Source: Acidobacteriota bacterium (lineage in GTDB: Bacteria > Acidobacteriota > Vicinamibacteria > Vicinamibacterales > JAKQTR01). Taken from it: a stretch of DNA of 5,985 bases. The position numbers and the translations under genes are program-made. Below the pieces are notes generated by a model. It worked only from the letters and a program-made list of their open reading frames with translations, was not told the DNA's origin and searched no databases. Location: assembly GCA_026393735.1 (NCBI GenBank), contig JAPKZP010000191.1:1-5985 (forward strand), written 5' to 3'. Below are positions 1-5,985 of this stretch, piece after piece (position 1 is the first letter of the stretch; each line of letters begins with the position of its first letter).

Positions 1-1032
1 AATAACGACGAGCTGGTCACCGACCTGCATCACGGCATCGCCAGGCGGGTTGAATTCCATCTTGCCGGCCGCACGCTGGATGCCGACGACGATCAGGCCG
101 AACTTCTGCCGCACGTTGGCCTCGATGATCGACTGGCCGGCCAGGGGGCTTCCCGCGGCGATGGCGACCTGTTCAATCGCCAGCTCGAGGTTTCCCGATC
201 TCGTCGCGAGCTGAAAGAAGTCGACGACGGCCGGCCGCAGGGCCATCTGGGCCAGTTCCCGCGCCCCGATGCGATAGGGGGCCACCACCCGGTTCGCGCC
301 GGCACGCAGCAGTTTCCGTTCGGCATCCTCGGTTTCGGCCCGGCCGATGATGTAGAGATCGGGCCTCAGCCCCCGGGCCGTGAGGACGGCGTAGACGTTC
401 TCGGCGTCAGTGCCGACGGCCGCAATCAGGCCCCTGGCGCGGCTGATGCCCACGCGCTGCAGCACGTCCTCTCGGCTGGCGTCGGCCTCGACGGCCAGAC
501 CGCCTGCTTCCATCACGGCCTGCACGCGCTCGGGATCCCGCTCGATGACGACAAACGGCACGTGCTGACGCTGCAGTTCGTCCACGATGATGGTCCCGAT
601 GCGCCCGTAGCCGCAGACGATGAAATGGTCACTGAGTTGATCGAGCATACGCATTCGCCGCCGGCGCTCGAGGCGCACGTGCAGCCCGCCTTCCACGACG
701 ATGGTAGCCAGGAGCGTGAACGTGTAGAACGCCGTCCCGACGCCCGCCAGGATGACGAATACGGTGAAGACCTGGCCTGCGCGTGACAGCGGGTGGATTT
801 CCCGGTAGCCGACCGTCGTGACGGTCGTGACGGTCATATAGAGGGCGTCCCAGGCCGACCAGCCCTCGATGAGCACGTACCCGAGCGTGCCGCCCACGAG
901 CACGGTGGACAGCAGGGCGACCGCCAGCCTCGGCCCGCGGACGAGACTGACCCAGTCGCCCTTGAACGACCCCGAGACCGGCGGGCTGACGCCCGTCGGT
1001 CTCAAGCTTCTTTCCGAGTGCGGTGTGGCCAT
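1..1032 (-). CDS. Two-TM potassium-channel-like protein with RCK/TrkA-N domains (3' end outside window)
   Basis: Probable inner-membrane ion channel gated by a cytoplasmic regulatory ring, resembling MthK-type channels. From the ATG at 1032, 344 codons are visible and the frame is still open at base 1. Reading order: a polar N-terminus (1-35), TM1 (about 36-55), a pore loop with TVTTVTTVGYRE (67-78), TM2 (about 87-113), a basic linker (RRRR, 123-126), a Rossmann-type RCK-N domain with GYGRIG (141-146) and an acidic strand end VIERD (162-166), and an RCK-C domain (about 280-344). RCK-C looks nearly complete, so few residues should be missing. The filter has Arg-Glu where canonical K+ channels have Gly-Asp, so K+ selectivity is inferred from the fold only. 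The start is limited by the in-frame TAG of the upstream permease (1047-1045). GTG at 1038 is an alternative; an AAAGG lies 13 bases before it. Probably co-transcribed with the permease. Confidence 0.88.
   Translation of the reverse strand, partial: MATPHSERSLRPTGVSPPVSGSFKGDWVSLVRGPRLAVALLSTVLVGGTLGYVLIEGWSAWDALYMTVTTVTTVGYREIHPLSRAGQVFTVFVILAGVGTAFYTFTLLATIVVEGGLHVRLERRRRMRMLDQLSDHFIVCGYGRIGTIIVDELQRQHVPFVVIERDPERVQAVMEAGGLAVEADASREDVLQRVGISRARGLIAAVGTDAENVYAVLTARGLRPDLYIIGRAETEDAERKLLRAGANRVVAPYRIGARELAQMALRPAVVDFFQLATRSGNLELAIEQVAIAAGSPLAGQSIIEANVRQKFGLIVVGIQRAAGKMEFNPPGDAVMQVGDQLVVI
974..1003 (-). other. Strong inverted repeat (13-bp arms, 4-base loop) in the first codons of the channel gene
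   Basis: The arms are 974-986 and 991-1003 with a TGAC loop (987-990). Twelve of 13 positions pair; the only mismatch is 981 against 996. In the minus-strand transcript this is a very stable G+C-rich stem covering codons 11-20 of the channel, about 45 bases after the permease stop. No U-run follows it, so it does not look like a standard intrinsic terminator. It may affect translation initiation, mRNA processing or relative expression of the two genes; that role is inference. Confidence 0.6.
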
Positions 1033-1044
1033 GGCCACGCGTCG

Positions 1045-2730
1045 CTACTGACCTTTGCCGAAGACCTGATAGGCGAAGATGATGGTCGGCACGAACGCGA
1101 TAATCGCCGTCGCCAGGATGGGCTTGTGCATCGAGGCGCGCGATGGGGTCTCCTTCGGGTTGGCCAGCCGGCTCTTGCGCCAGCCGAATCCGCCGTAGAT
1201 CAGGAGGCCGACCTCCATCCAGATGATGAGCCGCAACCACGTGTCTTTGGGCAGCCCCCACATGACGTACAGACAGGCCAGGGCACCCGCGATGCCGACC
1301 ACCCAGGCGCCCACGGTACCGCCAGGCACCTTGAAGGGCCGCTCGATTTCCGGGCTGGCCACCCGCAGCAGCGGCACGCCGACGCACACGAGCACGAAGG
1401 CCAGCAGCGTCCCGATCGACACGAGCTCCCCGACCAGGCTCATCGGCATCACGCCGCCGCAGAAGGCCACGAAGAGGCCCGTGAGCACCGTGGCGATGTA
1501 CGGCGTCCCGTGCTCCTTGTGGACGGCCCCGAACCAGGGCAGCAGCCCGTCCTTGCTCATCGCGTAGAAGATGCGCGTCTGCCCCATCATCATGACGAGG
1601 ATGACGGAGGTGAGCCCGGACAACGCGCCCAGCTTGATGAAGAACGTGAACACTTTCTGGGCCACGGGCGACCAGCCGCGCAGGGCGACGATCCGGTCGA
1701 TGCCCACCGCGATCGGGTCCGGCACGCCCAGTTCCTTGTAGTTCACAACACCCGTGAGCGTGACAGCCACGAGGATGTACAGGATCGTGCAGATCACCAG
1801 GGAGCCCAGGATGCCGATCGGCAGGTCCCGCTTCGGGTTCTTGGCTTCCTGCGCCGTCGTGGACACCGCATCGAAGCCGATGTAGGCAAAGAAGACGACG
1901 CCGGCGCCGGTCAGCACACCGTTGAGGCCCCACCCGTAGGCATTCACCTGGTTCCCGTTGAGCGTGATCATCTCCTTGGCCGGAACGAGGGCCATCAACC
2001 CCGTCGCCGCGTGGTTCACGAACAGGTTGTCCGGAGAAATGAGGCTGATGCCCAGGGCGATGAACACCAGGACGATCGTGACCTTGATGACCACGATGAG
2101 GTTGTTGACGAACGCGCTCTCCCGCATGCCCCGGTAGAGAATCGCCGCCACGACCAGCCCGATGAACGAGGCCGGAACGTTCCAGAACCCGAAGACCCTG
2201 GTCACGCCGTCATTGAGCAGCACCTGCTCCCAGGGCCCCTTGGTGAAGCGTATGAGCGTGTCGGAGACCGGGAGCCCGAGCGTCTTGTGCACCAGGCTCA
2301 GGAAGTAGCCGGACCACGACGCGCTGACCGTCACGGCACCGAACGCGTACTCGAGAATCAGGTCCCAGCCGATGATCCAGGCGATGAACTCGCCCATGGT
2401 GGCGTAGCTGTAGGCGTAGGCTGAGCCCGCGACCGGGATCATCGACGCCATCTCGGCGTAGCACACGCCCGCCAGCGCGCAGAGCACGCCGCCAATCATG
2501 AAGCTGTACACGATGCCCGGCCCGGCGTAGTTGGCCGAGGCGGTTCCTGTCAGGGAGAAGATGCCCGCGCCGATGATGGCACCGATGCCGAGCATGGTGA
2601 GGTTGAACGCCGTCAGCGTGCGTTTGAGCTGCCCTCCCGCGTGGGCACCGTGAACGGCTTCTCCGGCGAGCGGATCGTTGGCGTCGGCGATGAGCTTCGC
2701 CAGGTCCTTCTTGATGAACAAACCTGCCAT
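1045..2730 (-). CDS. APC-superfamily amino acid permease
   Basis: Inner-membrane secondary transporter, probably importing amino acids coupled to H+ or another ion. The 561-residue protein has the TM1 unwound motif GIGAIIGAGIF (48-58), a conserved TM2-3 region with CYAEMASMIPVAGSAY (90-105), the TM6 block GFDAVSTTAQEAKNPKRDLP (285-304), and the TM8 to loop segment GQTRIFYAMSKDGLLP (383-398). These match the cationic amino acid transporter/YfnA-like branch of the APC family. I count 12 core hydrophobic segments plus a further one at about 535-557, after a basic loop (518-536). The substrate cannot be read from sequence; the branch suggests broad or cationic amino acids. The ATG at 2730 is well supported by GGAGG eight bases upstream. 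It follows a 204-base gap with a TATAAT box, so it probably begins its own transcription unit with the channel gene after it. Confidence 0.93.
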   Translation of the reverse strand: MAGLFIKKDLAKLIADANDPLAGEAVHGAHAGGQLKRTLTAFNLTMLGIGAIIGAGIFSLTGTASANYAGPGIVYSFMIGGVLCALAGVCYAEMASMIPVAGSAYAYSYATMGEFIAWIIGWDLILEYAFGAVTVSASWSGYFLSLVHKTLGLPVSDTLIRFTKGPWEQVLLNDGVTRVFGFWNVPASFIGLVVAAILYRGMRESAFVNNLIVVIKVTIVLVFIALGISLISPDNLFVNHAATGLMALVPAKEMITLNGNQVNAYGWGLNGVLTGAGVVFFAYIGFDAVSTTAQEAKNPKRDLPIGILGSLVICTILYILVAVTLTGVVNYKELGVPDPIAVGIDRIVALRGWSPVAQKVFTFFIKLGALSGLTSVILVMMMGQTRIFYAMSKDGLLPWFGAVHKEHGTPYIATVLTGLFVAFCGGVMPMSLVGELVSIGTLLAFVLVCVGVPLLRVASPEIERPFKVPGGTVGAWVVGIAGALACLYVMWGLPKDTWLRLIIWMEVGLLIYGGFGWRKSRLANPKETPSRASMHKPILATAIIAFVPTIIFAYQVFGKGQ

Positions 2731-2738
2731 GTGATGGG

Positions 2739-2743
2739 CCTCC
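2739..2743 (-). promoter_or_regulatory. Shine-Dalgarno sequence of the permease gene
   Basis: GGAGG on the minus strand with an 8-base spacer to the ATG at 2730. It is the clearest ribosome binding site in the window and fixes the permease start. Confidence 0.85.
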
Positions 2744-2799
2744 GAACCAGAACTGAACAGACGGCCTCCCGGAGCGATGGTTGCACTGGACCAATGCCC

Positions 2800-2815
2800 G
2801 GCGTGCGCTCACGCC
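2800..2815 (-). other. Hairpin in the likely 5' leader of the permease mRNA
   Basis: GGCGTG (2800-2805) and CACGCC (2810-2815) are perfect inverted repeats around a 4-base loop. It lies between the TATAAT box and the permease start. There is no following U-run, so terminator function is unlikely. It could be leader structure, an operator-like dyad, or chance in G+C-rich DNA. Confidence 0.35.
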
Positions 2816-2845
2816 CGCGGCAGTTCATTCCGGCAAGGTCGGGGC

Positions 2846-2851
2846 ATTATA
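2846..2851 (-). promoter_or_regulatory. Candidate -10 box (TATAAT) for the permease-channel unit
   Basis: A perfect TATAAT on the minus strand (ATTATA on plus), in an otherwise G+C-rich gap and correctly oriented towards the permease. Transcription would start near 2839 and give a leader of roughly 110 bases. No convincing TTGACA-like -35 hexamer is present at 16-19 bases upstream. A TG pair directly precedes the box, one base closer than a true extended -10. It may therefore be weak or activator-dependent. Confidence 0.5.
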
Positions 2852-2883
2852 CATGGGACCCGAGGCGAGCCCTCAGATCGGGT

Positions 2884-2923
2884 TCCCGCCTTCGCCCTCC
2901 GGGCTTCGGCGCGGCAAGCGGGA
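2884..2923 (-). repeat. G+C-rich hairpin just after accC; possible dispersed intergenic repeat or terminator
   Basis: Outer arms TCCCGC (2884-2889) and GCGGGA (2918-2923) are perfect inverted repeats. Inside them GCCC (2894-2897) pairs with GGGC (2901-2904) around TCC, flanked by the matching blocks GCCTTC and CTTCGGC. It begins 12 bases after the accC stop, where a terminator would be expected, but no U-tract follows. The pattern resembles small dispersed palindromes that I associate from memory with high-GC soil bacteria. Both the repeat and terminator roles are inference. Confidence 0.4.
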
Positions 2924-2934
2924 GGCGATGGCCG

Positions 2935-4305
2935 CTACGCCGCCCCGGCGGGCTTCTCGGGTTTGGCTGGCACCAGGAACCGTTCCATGAACCCCGTGCT
3001 CAGACGGCCTGCCTGGAAGTCCGGATCCGCGAGGATCCGCAAATGCATGGGGATCGACGTCTTGATGCCCTCGATCACGGTCATCTCGAGCGCACGGCGC
3101 ATCCGGGCGATTGCCTCGTCCCGATCCCGCCCATACGCCATGATCTTGGCGATCATCGAATCGTAGTACGGCGTCACCGTGGCGTCGGCATGCATCGCCG
3201 TATCCACCCGTATCCCGGGCCCGCCCGGGGCACTGAAGACGTGGACCGTCCCCGGCGACGGGACGAACGTGGTCGGGCACTCGGCGTTCACGCGGCATTC
3301 AATCGCGTGACCGGAGAACGTGATCTCGCTTTGCTTGAACGCCAGCCGCTCCCCGGCCGCCACCCGGATCTGCTCCTTCACGATGTCGACGCCGGTCACC
3401 AGTTCCGTGACGCCGTGCTCGACCTGCAGGCGGGTGTTCGCCTCCATGAAATAGAACTTGCCGTCCGGGTCCATGAGGAACTCGAACGTGCCGGCGTTCG
3501 TGTACTGCACGTCGCGGGCGGCGTCCACGACGATGGCGCCGACCTTGCGGCGCATCTTCTCGGTCAGCGCGGGCGACGGTGATTCCTCGATGAGCTTCTG
3601 GTGGCGCCGCTGCACCGAGCACTCGCGCTCCCCGAGGTGCACGACGTTGCCGTGGTGGTCCCCGAGGATCTGGAACTCGATGTGCCTCGGGTTCTCGAGA
3701 TACTTCTCGACATAGACGTCCGCCACCCCGAAGGCCGCCTCAGCCTCGCGCGACGCGGTCCGGAACGCCCGCGACATCTCCGACGGGTTGCGGACGACCC
3801 GCATGCCGCGGCCGCCGCCGCCGGCCGTGGCCTTGATGAGCACGGGATAGCCGATCTCGTGCGCGATCTTCAAGGCCTGGTCTTCGCTCTCCAGGGTCCC
3901 TTCCGATCCCGGCAGGATCGGCACGCCGGCCTTCTTCATGGCGCGGCGCGCGCGGGCCTTGTCACCCATCAGGCGGATCACCTGCGGATCGGGGCCGATG
4001 AACTTGATGTGGCAGGCTTCGCACACCTCCGCCAGGTAGGCGCTCTCCGACAGGAAGCCGTAGCCGGGATGGATCGCGTCCGATCCGGTGATTTCCGCGG
4101 CACTGATGATCGCCGGCACGTTCAGGTAGCTGTCGGTCGCCCGCGGAGGGCCGATGCACACATCCTCGTCGGCGAACCGCACGTGGAGGGCGTGCTCGTC
4201 GGCCTCCGAGTACACCGCGACCGTCCGGATGCCCATTTCCCGGCACGCCAGGATGACGCGCAGGGCGATCTCGCCGCGGTTCGCGATCAGGATCTTCTTG
4301 AACAT
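2935..4305 (-). CDS. accC: Acetyl-CoA carboxylase, biotin carboxylase subunit
   Basis: ATP-dependent carboxylation of biotin on AccB with bicarbonate, the first half-reaction of cytoplasmic acetyl-CoA carboxylase (malonyl-CoA for fatty acid synthesis). The 456-residue length is close to E. coli AccC. Domains in order: N-terminal biotin carboxylase domain from FKKILIANRGEIALRV, ATP-grasp with K116, K158, the glycine-rich loop AGGGGRGM (161-168), E200, H208, H235-K237, E275, E288, N290, R292, Q294, V295 and E296, then the C-terminal domain with R338. All catalytic and ATP/Mg ligands expected from E. coli AccC are present. Unusual are EANTR for EMNTR, VEHGV for VEHPV, and NAECP for NAEDP. I chose ATG 4305: AAGG lies 7 bases upstream, and it overlaps the accB TGA by one base (TGATG). 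A GTG at 4308 is the alternative. Translation is probably coupled to accB. Confidence 0.95.
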   Translation of the reverse strand: MFKKILIANRGEIALRVILACREMGIRTVAVYSEADEHALHVRFADEDVCIGPPRATDSYLNVPAIISAAEITGSDAIHPGYGFLSESAYLAEVCEACHIKFIGPDPQVIRLMGDKARARRAMKKAGVPILPGSEGTLESEDQALKIAHEIGYPVLIKATAGGGGRGMRVVRNPSEMSRAFRTASREAEAAFGVADVYVEKYLENPRHIEFQILGDHHGNVVHLGERECSVQRRHQKLIEESPSPALTEKMRRKVGAIVVDAARDVQYTNAGTFEFLMDPDGKFYFMEANTRLQVEHGVTELVTGVDIVKEQIRVAAGERLAFKQSEITFSGHAIECRVNAECPTTFVPSPGTVHVFSAPGGPGIRVDTAMHADATVTPYYDSMIAKIMAYGRDRDEAIARMRRALEMTVIEGIKTSIPMHLRILADPDFQAGRLSTGFMERFLVPAKPEKPAGAA

Positions 4306-4802
4306 CACTTCACCTTGATGGCGAACAGACGTTCTCCGTACTGGACGGGCTGCGCGTTATCGACGTAGATCGCCACGACTTCGCCGTCGTAGTCGCACTC
4401 GATCTCGTTCATCAGCTTCATGGCTTCGATGATGCACAGCGCCTGGCCCTTCTTCACCCGGGCGCCCTTCTCGACAAACGGCGGAGCGGCCGGTTCAGGG
4501 GCCCGATAGAACGTTCCGACGATCGGCGACTTCACGATGGCCAGGTCGGCATCCACGGCATCGGCGGCGTCACCCGCAAGGCGCGCCTCGACGGCCCGCG
4601 GGGCGGGAGGTGCCCCCGCAGACGGGCCCGGCATCGCCACGGCTGGCAGCGGCACATAGGACGCCATCCCCGGCATCTGCACGACGTGCGTGCCGCCGGC
4701 CTTCTTCACCTTGATCTTCATCCCGTCAATCTCGAGCTCGAACTCGCTGAGCTCGTGCTCCTTGACCAGGTTCAGGATGCTGCGGATCTCGTCAACATTC
4801 AT
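4305..4802 (-). CDS. accB: Acetyl-CoA carboxylase, biotin carboxyl carrier protein
   Basis: Carries the covalently bound biotin between biotin carboxylase and carboxyltransferase. At 165 residues it has the usual AccB plan. An N-terminal part (1-35) with EIRSILNLVKEHELSEFELE is typical of the dimerisation/AccC-contacting region. It is followed by an Ala/Pro-rich flexible linker (about 47-82) and a C-terminal biotinyl domain (about 88-165). The domain contains SPIVGTFYRAPEP (92-104), the bacterial BCCP thumb region, and EAMKLMNE with the biotin-accepting lysine K129. It starts 4 bases after the peptidase stop with only a weak SD (GGGTGG, 9-base spacer). Its TGA overlaps the accC ATG. The thumb motif and pairing with accC favour acetyl-CoA carboxylase over a propionyl-CoA or decarboxylase biotin carrier. 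It needs a biotin ligase encoded elsewhere. Confidence 0.95.
   Translation of the reverse strand: MNVDEIRSILNLVKEHELSEFELEIDGMKIKVKKAGGTHVVQMPGMASYVPLPAVAMPGPSAGAPPAPRAVEARLAGDAADAVDADLAIVKSPIVGTFYRAPEPAAPPFVEKGARVKKGQALCIIEAMKLMNEIECDYDGEVVAIYVDNAQPVQYGERLFAIKVK
4311..4316 (-). promoter_or_regulatory. Shine-Dalgarno sequence of accC, inside the accB 3' end
   Basis: AAGGTG on the minus strand; the AAGG core sits 7 bases before ATG 4305 but only 4 before GTG 4308. This spacing favours the ATG as the accC start. Confidence 0.6.
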
Positions 4803-4806
4803 CGTG

Positions 4807-5964
4807 TTACACCACCCGGAGTTCGCGCGGCACGTGAGTCAGCCACTCCACGCCCGCGCCCGTCACCAGCACGTCGTCCTCGATCCTGACACCACCCACG
4901 CCGGGGACGTAGGCGCCCGGCTCGATGGTAAAGACGATTCCCGGCTCCAGGGCATCGTCGCGCCCCGCGGGCGGGACGCCCGGGATGTCGGTCCGCCTCG
5001 GGCCCACCCGCGGCTCCTCGTGGATCTCCAGCCCGAGCCCATGCCCGGTCGCATGACTGAAGGCCGCGCCCAAGCCATGCCGTTCGAGCACGGCCCGTGC
5101 CGCCTCGTCCACGTCGCTCACCGGCGCGCCAGGCCGGGCCGCCCTGCCCGCGGCCTCGTGCGCCTCCGACACCGCCGCGTACAGCCGTCGGGCTTCGAGG
5201 TCCGGCGGTCCGATGCTGACGGTGCGGGTGAGGTCGACGCAGTATCCGTCGTAGACGCCCCCAAAGTCCAGCACGACCAGGTCGCCGGCCTGAAGCACCC
5301 GGCTGTCAGGCCTGGCATGAGGCATAGCGGCGTGTGGCCCGGAAGCCACAATCGTATCAAATGAGGGCTTTTCGAATCCCCCGCGCCGCAGCTTGTGATC
5401 GATGTCGGCCGCCAGGTCGCACTCGCGGATGCCCGCGTGCACCGATGCCAGCACGTCGGCGGCGACGGCATCGAGCAAGGCGCCCGCGCGGCGGAAGATA
5501 TCGCACTCGGTTGCGTCCTTCCTGATGCGCGCCGCTTCGATGAGCCGTTCGGCCGGAACGAGCACCGGGGCGGCCCGTCCAGCCACGCTCGCCGCCAGCG
5601 TCATTGACAGCCAGTCGAATCGCTTGACGGTCAGGTAGGCCGCCTCAAAACCCACCCGCGAGACACCCGATTCCACCAGGACGCGGGCAAGCGTGGCGTC
5701 GTAGGTCGGATCGACCTTCACCAGGCGGAAGCCCGGGCAGTTCGGTGCGATGTCGGCCGCCACTTCGGTCAGGTACCGGCCATCGGTGATGAAGATGATT
5801 TCCGCCGCCGTCAGCACGACGGTGGCGGTGCTGCCCGCAAACCCGGTCAGGTACCGGACATTGGGCAGGTGCACGACGACCAGGGCGTCCAGGGTGTTCG
5901 CCGCCAGCGCCGCGCGGACGCCCGCGTGGCGGGCCGTCAGACAGTCAGAGGTTGGTTGTGGCAT
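4807..5964 (-). CDS. M24B family metallopeptidase (Xaa-Pro aminopeptidase/dipeptidase type)
   Basis: Cytoplasmic dinuclear-metal peptidase that likely removes N-terminal residues preceding proline or cleaves Xaa-Pro dipeptides. The 385-residue protein has a creatinase-type N-terminal domain (about 8-135, with NVRYLTGFAGS and a DGRYLTEV block) and a pita-bread M24 domain (about 150-380). Expected metal ligands are all visible: D233 (VLDFGG), D244 (VDLTRT), H308 (GHGLGLEIHE), E348 (FTIEPG) and E362 (VRIEDD). H216 (MPH) and H315 occupy the usual catalytic histidine positions. No signal peptide is seen. An in-frame TGA two codons upstream (5970-5968) makes ATG 5964 the most upstream start possible. 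Its position before accB recalls the Bacillus yqhT-efp-accB-accC order, though efp is absent here. PepP versus PepQ specificity is not resolvable from sequence. Confidence 0.92.
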   Translation of the reverse strand: MPQPTSDCLTARHAGVRAALAANTLDALVVVHLPNVRYLTGFAGSTATVVLTAAEIIFITDGRYLTEVAADIAPNCPGFRLVKVDPTYDATLARVLVESGVSRVGFEAAYLTVKRFDWLSMTLAASVAGRAAPVLVPAERLIEAARIRKDATECDIFRRAGALLDAVAADVLASVHAGIRECDLAADIDHKLRRGGFEKPSFDTIVASGPHAAMPHARPDSRVLQAGDLVVLDFGGVYDGYCVDLTRTVSIGPPDLEARRLYAAVSEAHEAAGRAARPGAPVSDVDEAARAVLERHGLGAAFSHATGHGLGLEIHEEPRVGPRRTDIPGVPPAGRDDALEPGIVFTIEPGAYVPGVGGVRIEDDVLVTGAGVEWLTHVPRELRVV

Positions 5965-5967
5965 GGC

Positions 5968-5985
5968 TCAGGCGGAGATTCTCTC
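5968..5985 (-). other. Possible 3' tip of an upstream gene
   Basis: Reading in the peptidase frame, the last bases of the window give E-R-I-S-A then TGA, two codons before the peptidase ATG. In such a packed operon this TGA could end a preceding gene. Eighteen bases cannot prove it; the stop may be fortuitous. Confidence 0.2.

Noticed and set aside
817..834. Two tandem copies of a 9-base unit (ACCGTCACG on the minus strand)
   Set aside because: They encode the TVTTVTTV pore helix of the channel; the repeat follows from the protein sequence.
629..1933. 434-residue minus-strand frame overlapping the permease and channel
   Set aside because: It lies out of frame with both recognisable membrane proteins, and its low-complexity Arg/Gly/His composition shows no family motif.
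793..2424. 543-residue open frame on the plus strand opposite the permease and channel
   Set aside because: It is antisense to two clear genes. Its translation is rich in Arg, His, Asp and Gly without any domain, typical of high-GC shadow frames.
2884..2923. A confident intrinsic terminator for accC
   Set aside because: The hairpin is well placed, but no U-tract follows in the minus-strand transcript, so it is listed only as a repeat or possible terminator.
2935..4305. accC as the N-terminal half of pyruvate or propionyl-CoA carboxylase
   Set aside because: It has the short stand-alone AccC length, ends at a real stop, and is directly coupled to a BCCP with the AccB thumb motif. It also has NTR rather than the NPR typical of pyruvate carboxylase.
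4306..4308. GTG as the accC start, giving an extra N-terminal Met
   Set aside because: The AAGG spacing and the canonical MFKKILIANRGEIA start favour ATG at 4305; GTG would be only 4 bases from the SD core.
2641..4368. Long plus-strand frames opposite accC (2641-3582 and 3601-4368)
   Set aside because: They are complementary to strongly conserved accC sequence, have biased composition and no domain, and lack a sensible ribosome site.

Overview
All protein genes in this window lie on the minus strand, so they are read from high to low coordinates. The DNA is G+C-rich, with strong G/C preference at third codon positions. That explains the long spurious open frames on the opposite strand. It is bacterial chromosome carrying mostly housekeeping genes. 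I lean weakly towards Acidobacteriota or a similar high-GC soil phylum. The grounds are the general look of the proteins and a GCCTTCGCCC...GGGCTTCGGC-type intergenic hairpin that I associate with such genomes. The taxonomy is an impression, not a result.

Layout in transcription order: (1) 5964-4807, an M24B metallopeptidase of the Xaa-Pro aminopeptidase type; (2) 4802-4305, accB, the biotin carboxyl carrier protein; (3) 4305-2935, accC, biotin carboxylase; (4) a 204-base gap (2934-2731) holding a G+C-rich hairpin or repeat, a TATAAT box, a leader hairpin and a clear Shine-Dalgarno sequence; (5) 2730-1045, an APC-superfamily amino acid permease; (6) 1032 (or 1038) down past base 1, a two-TM channel with RCK/TrkA-N domains whose stop lies outside the window.

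The first three genes are tightly packed (a 4-base gap, then a one-base TGATG overlap) and look like one operon. AccB and AccC together form the biotin carboxylation half of acetyl-CoA carboxylase, which makes malonyl-CoA for fatty acid synthesis. The carboxyltransferase genes accA and accD are not here. The permease and channel look like a second transcription unit; only a handful of bases separate them and they share a reading frame across a single TAG.

I found no mobile element, CRISPR array, tRNA or rRNA, and no clear undescribed system. The points most worth a second look are the channel's selectivity filter (TVGYRE instead of TVGYGD), a 13-bp hairpin inside the first codons of the channel gene, substitutions at usually conserved positions in AccC, and the structured intergenic region before the permease.
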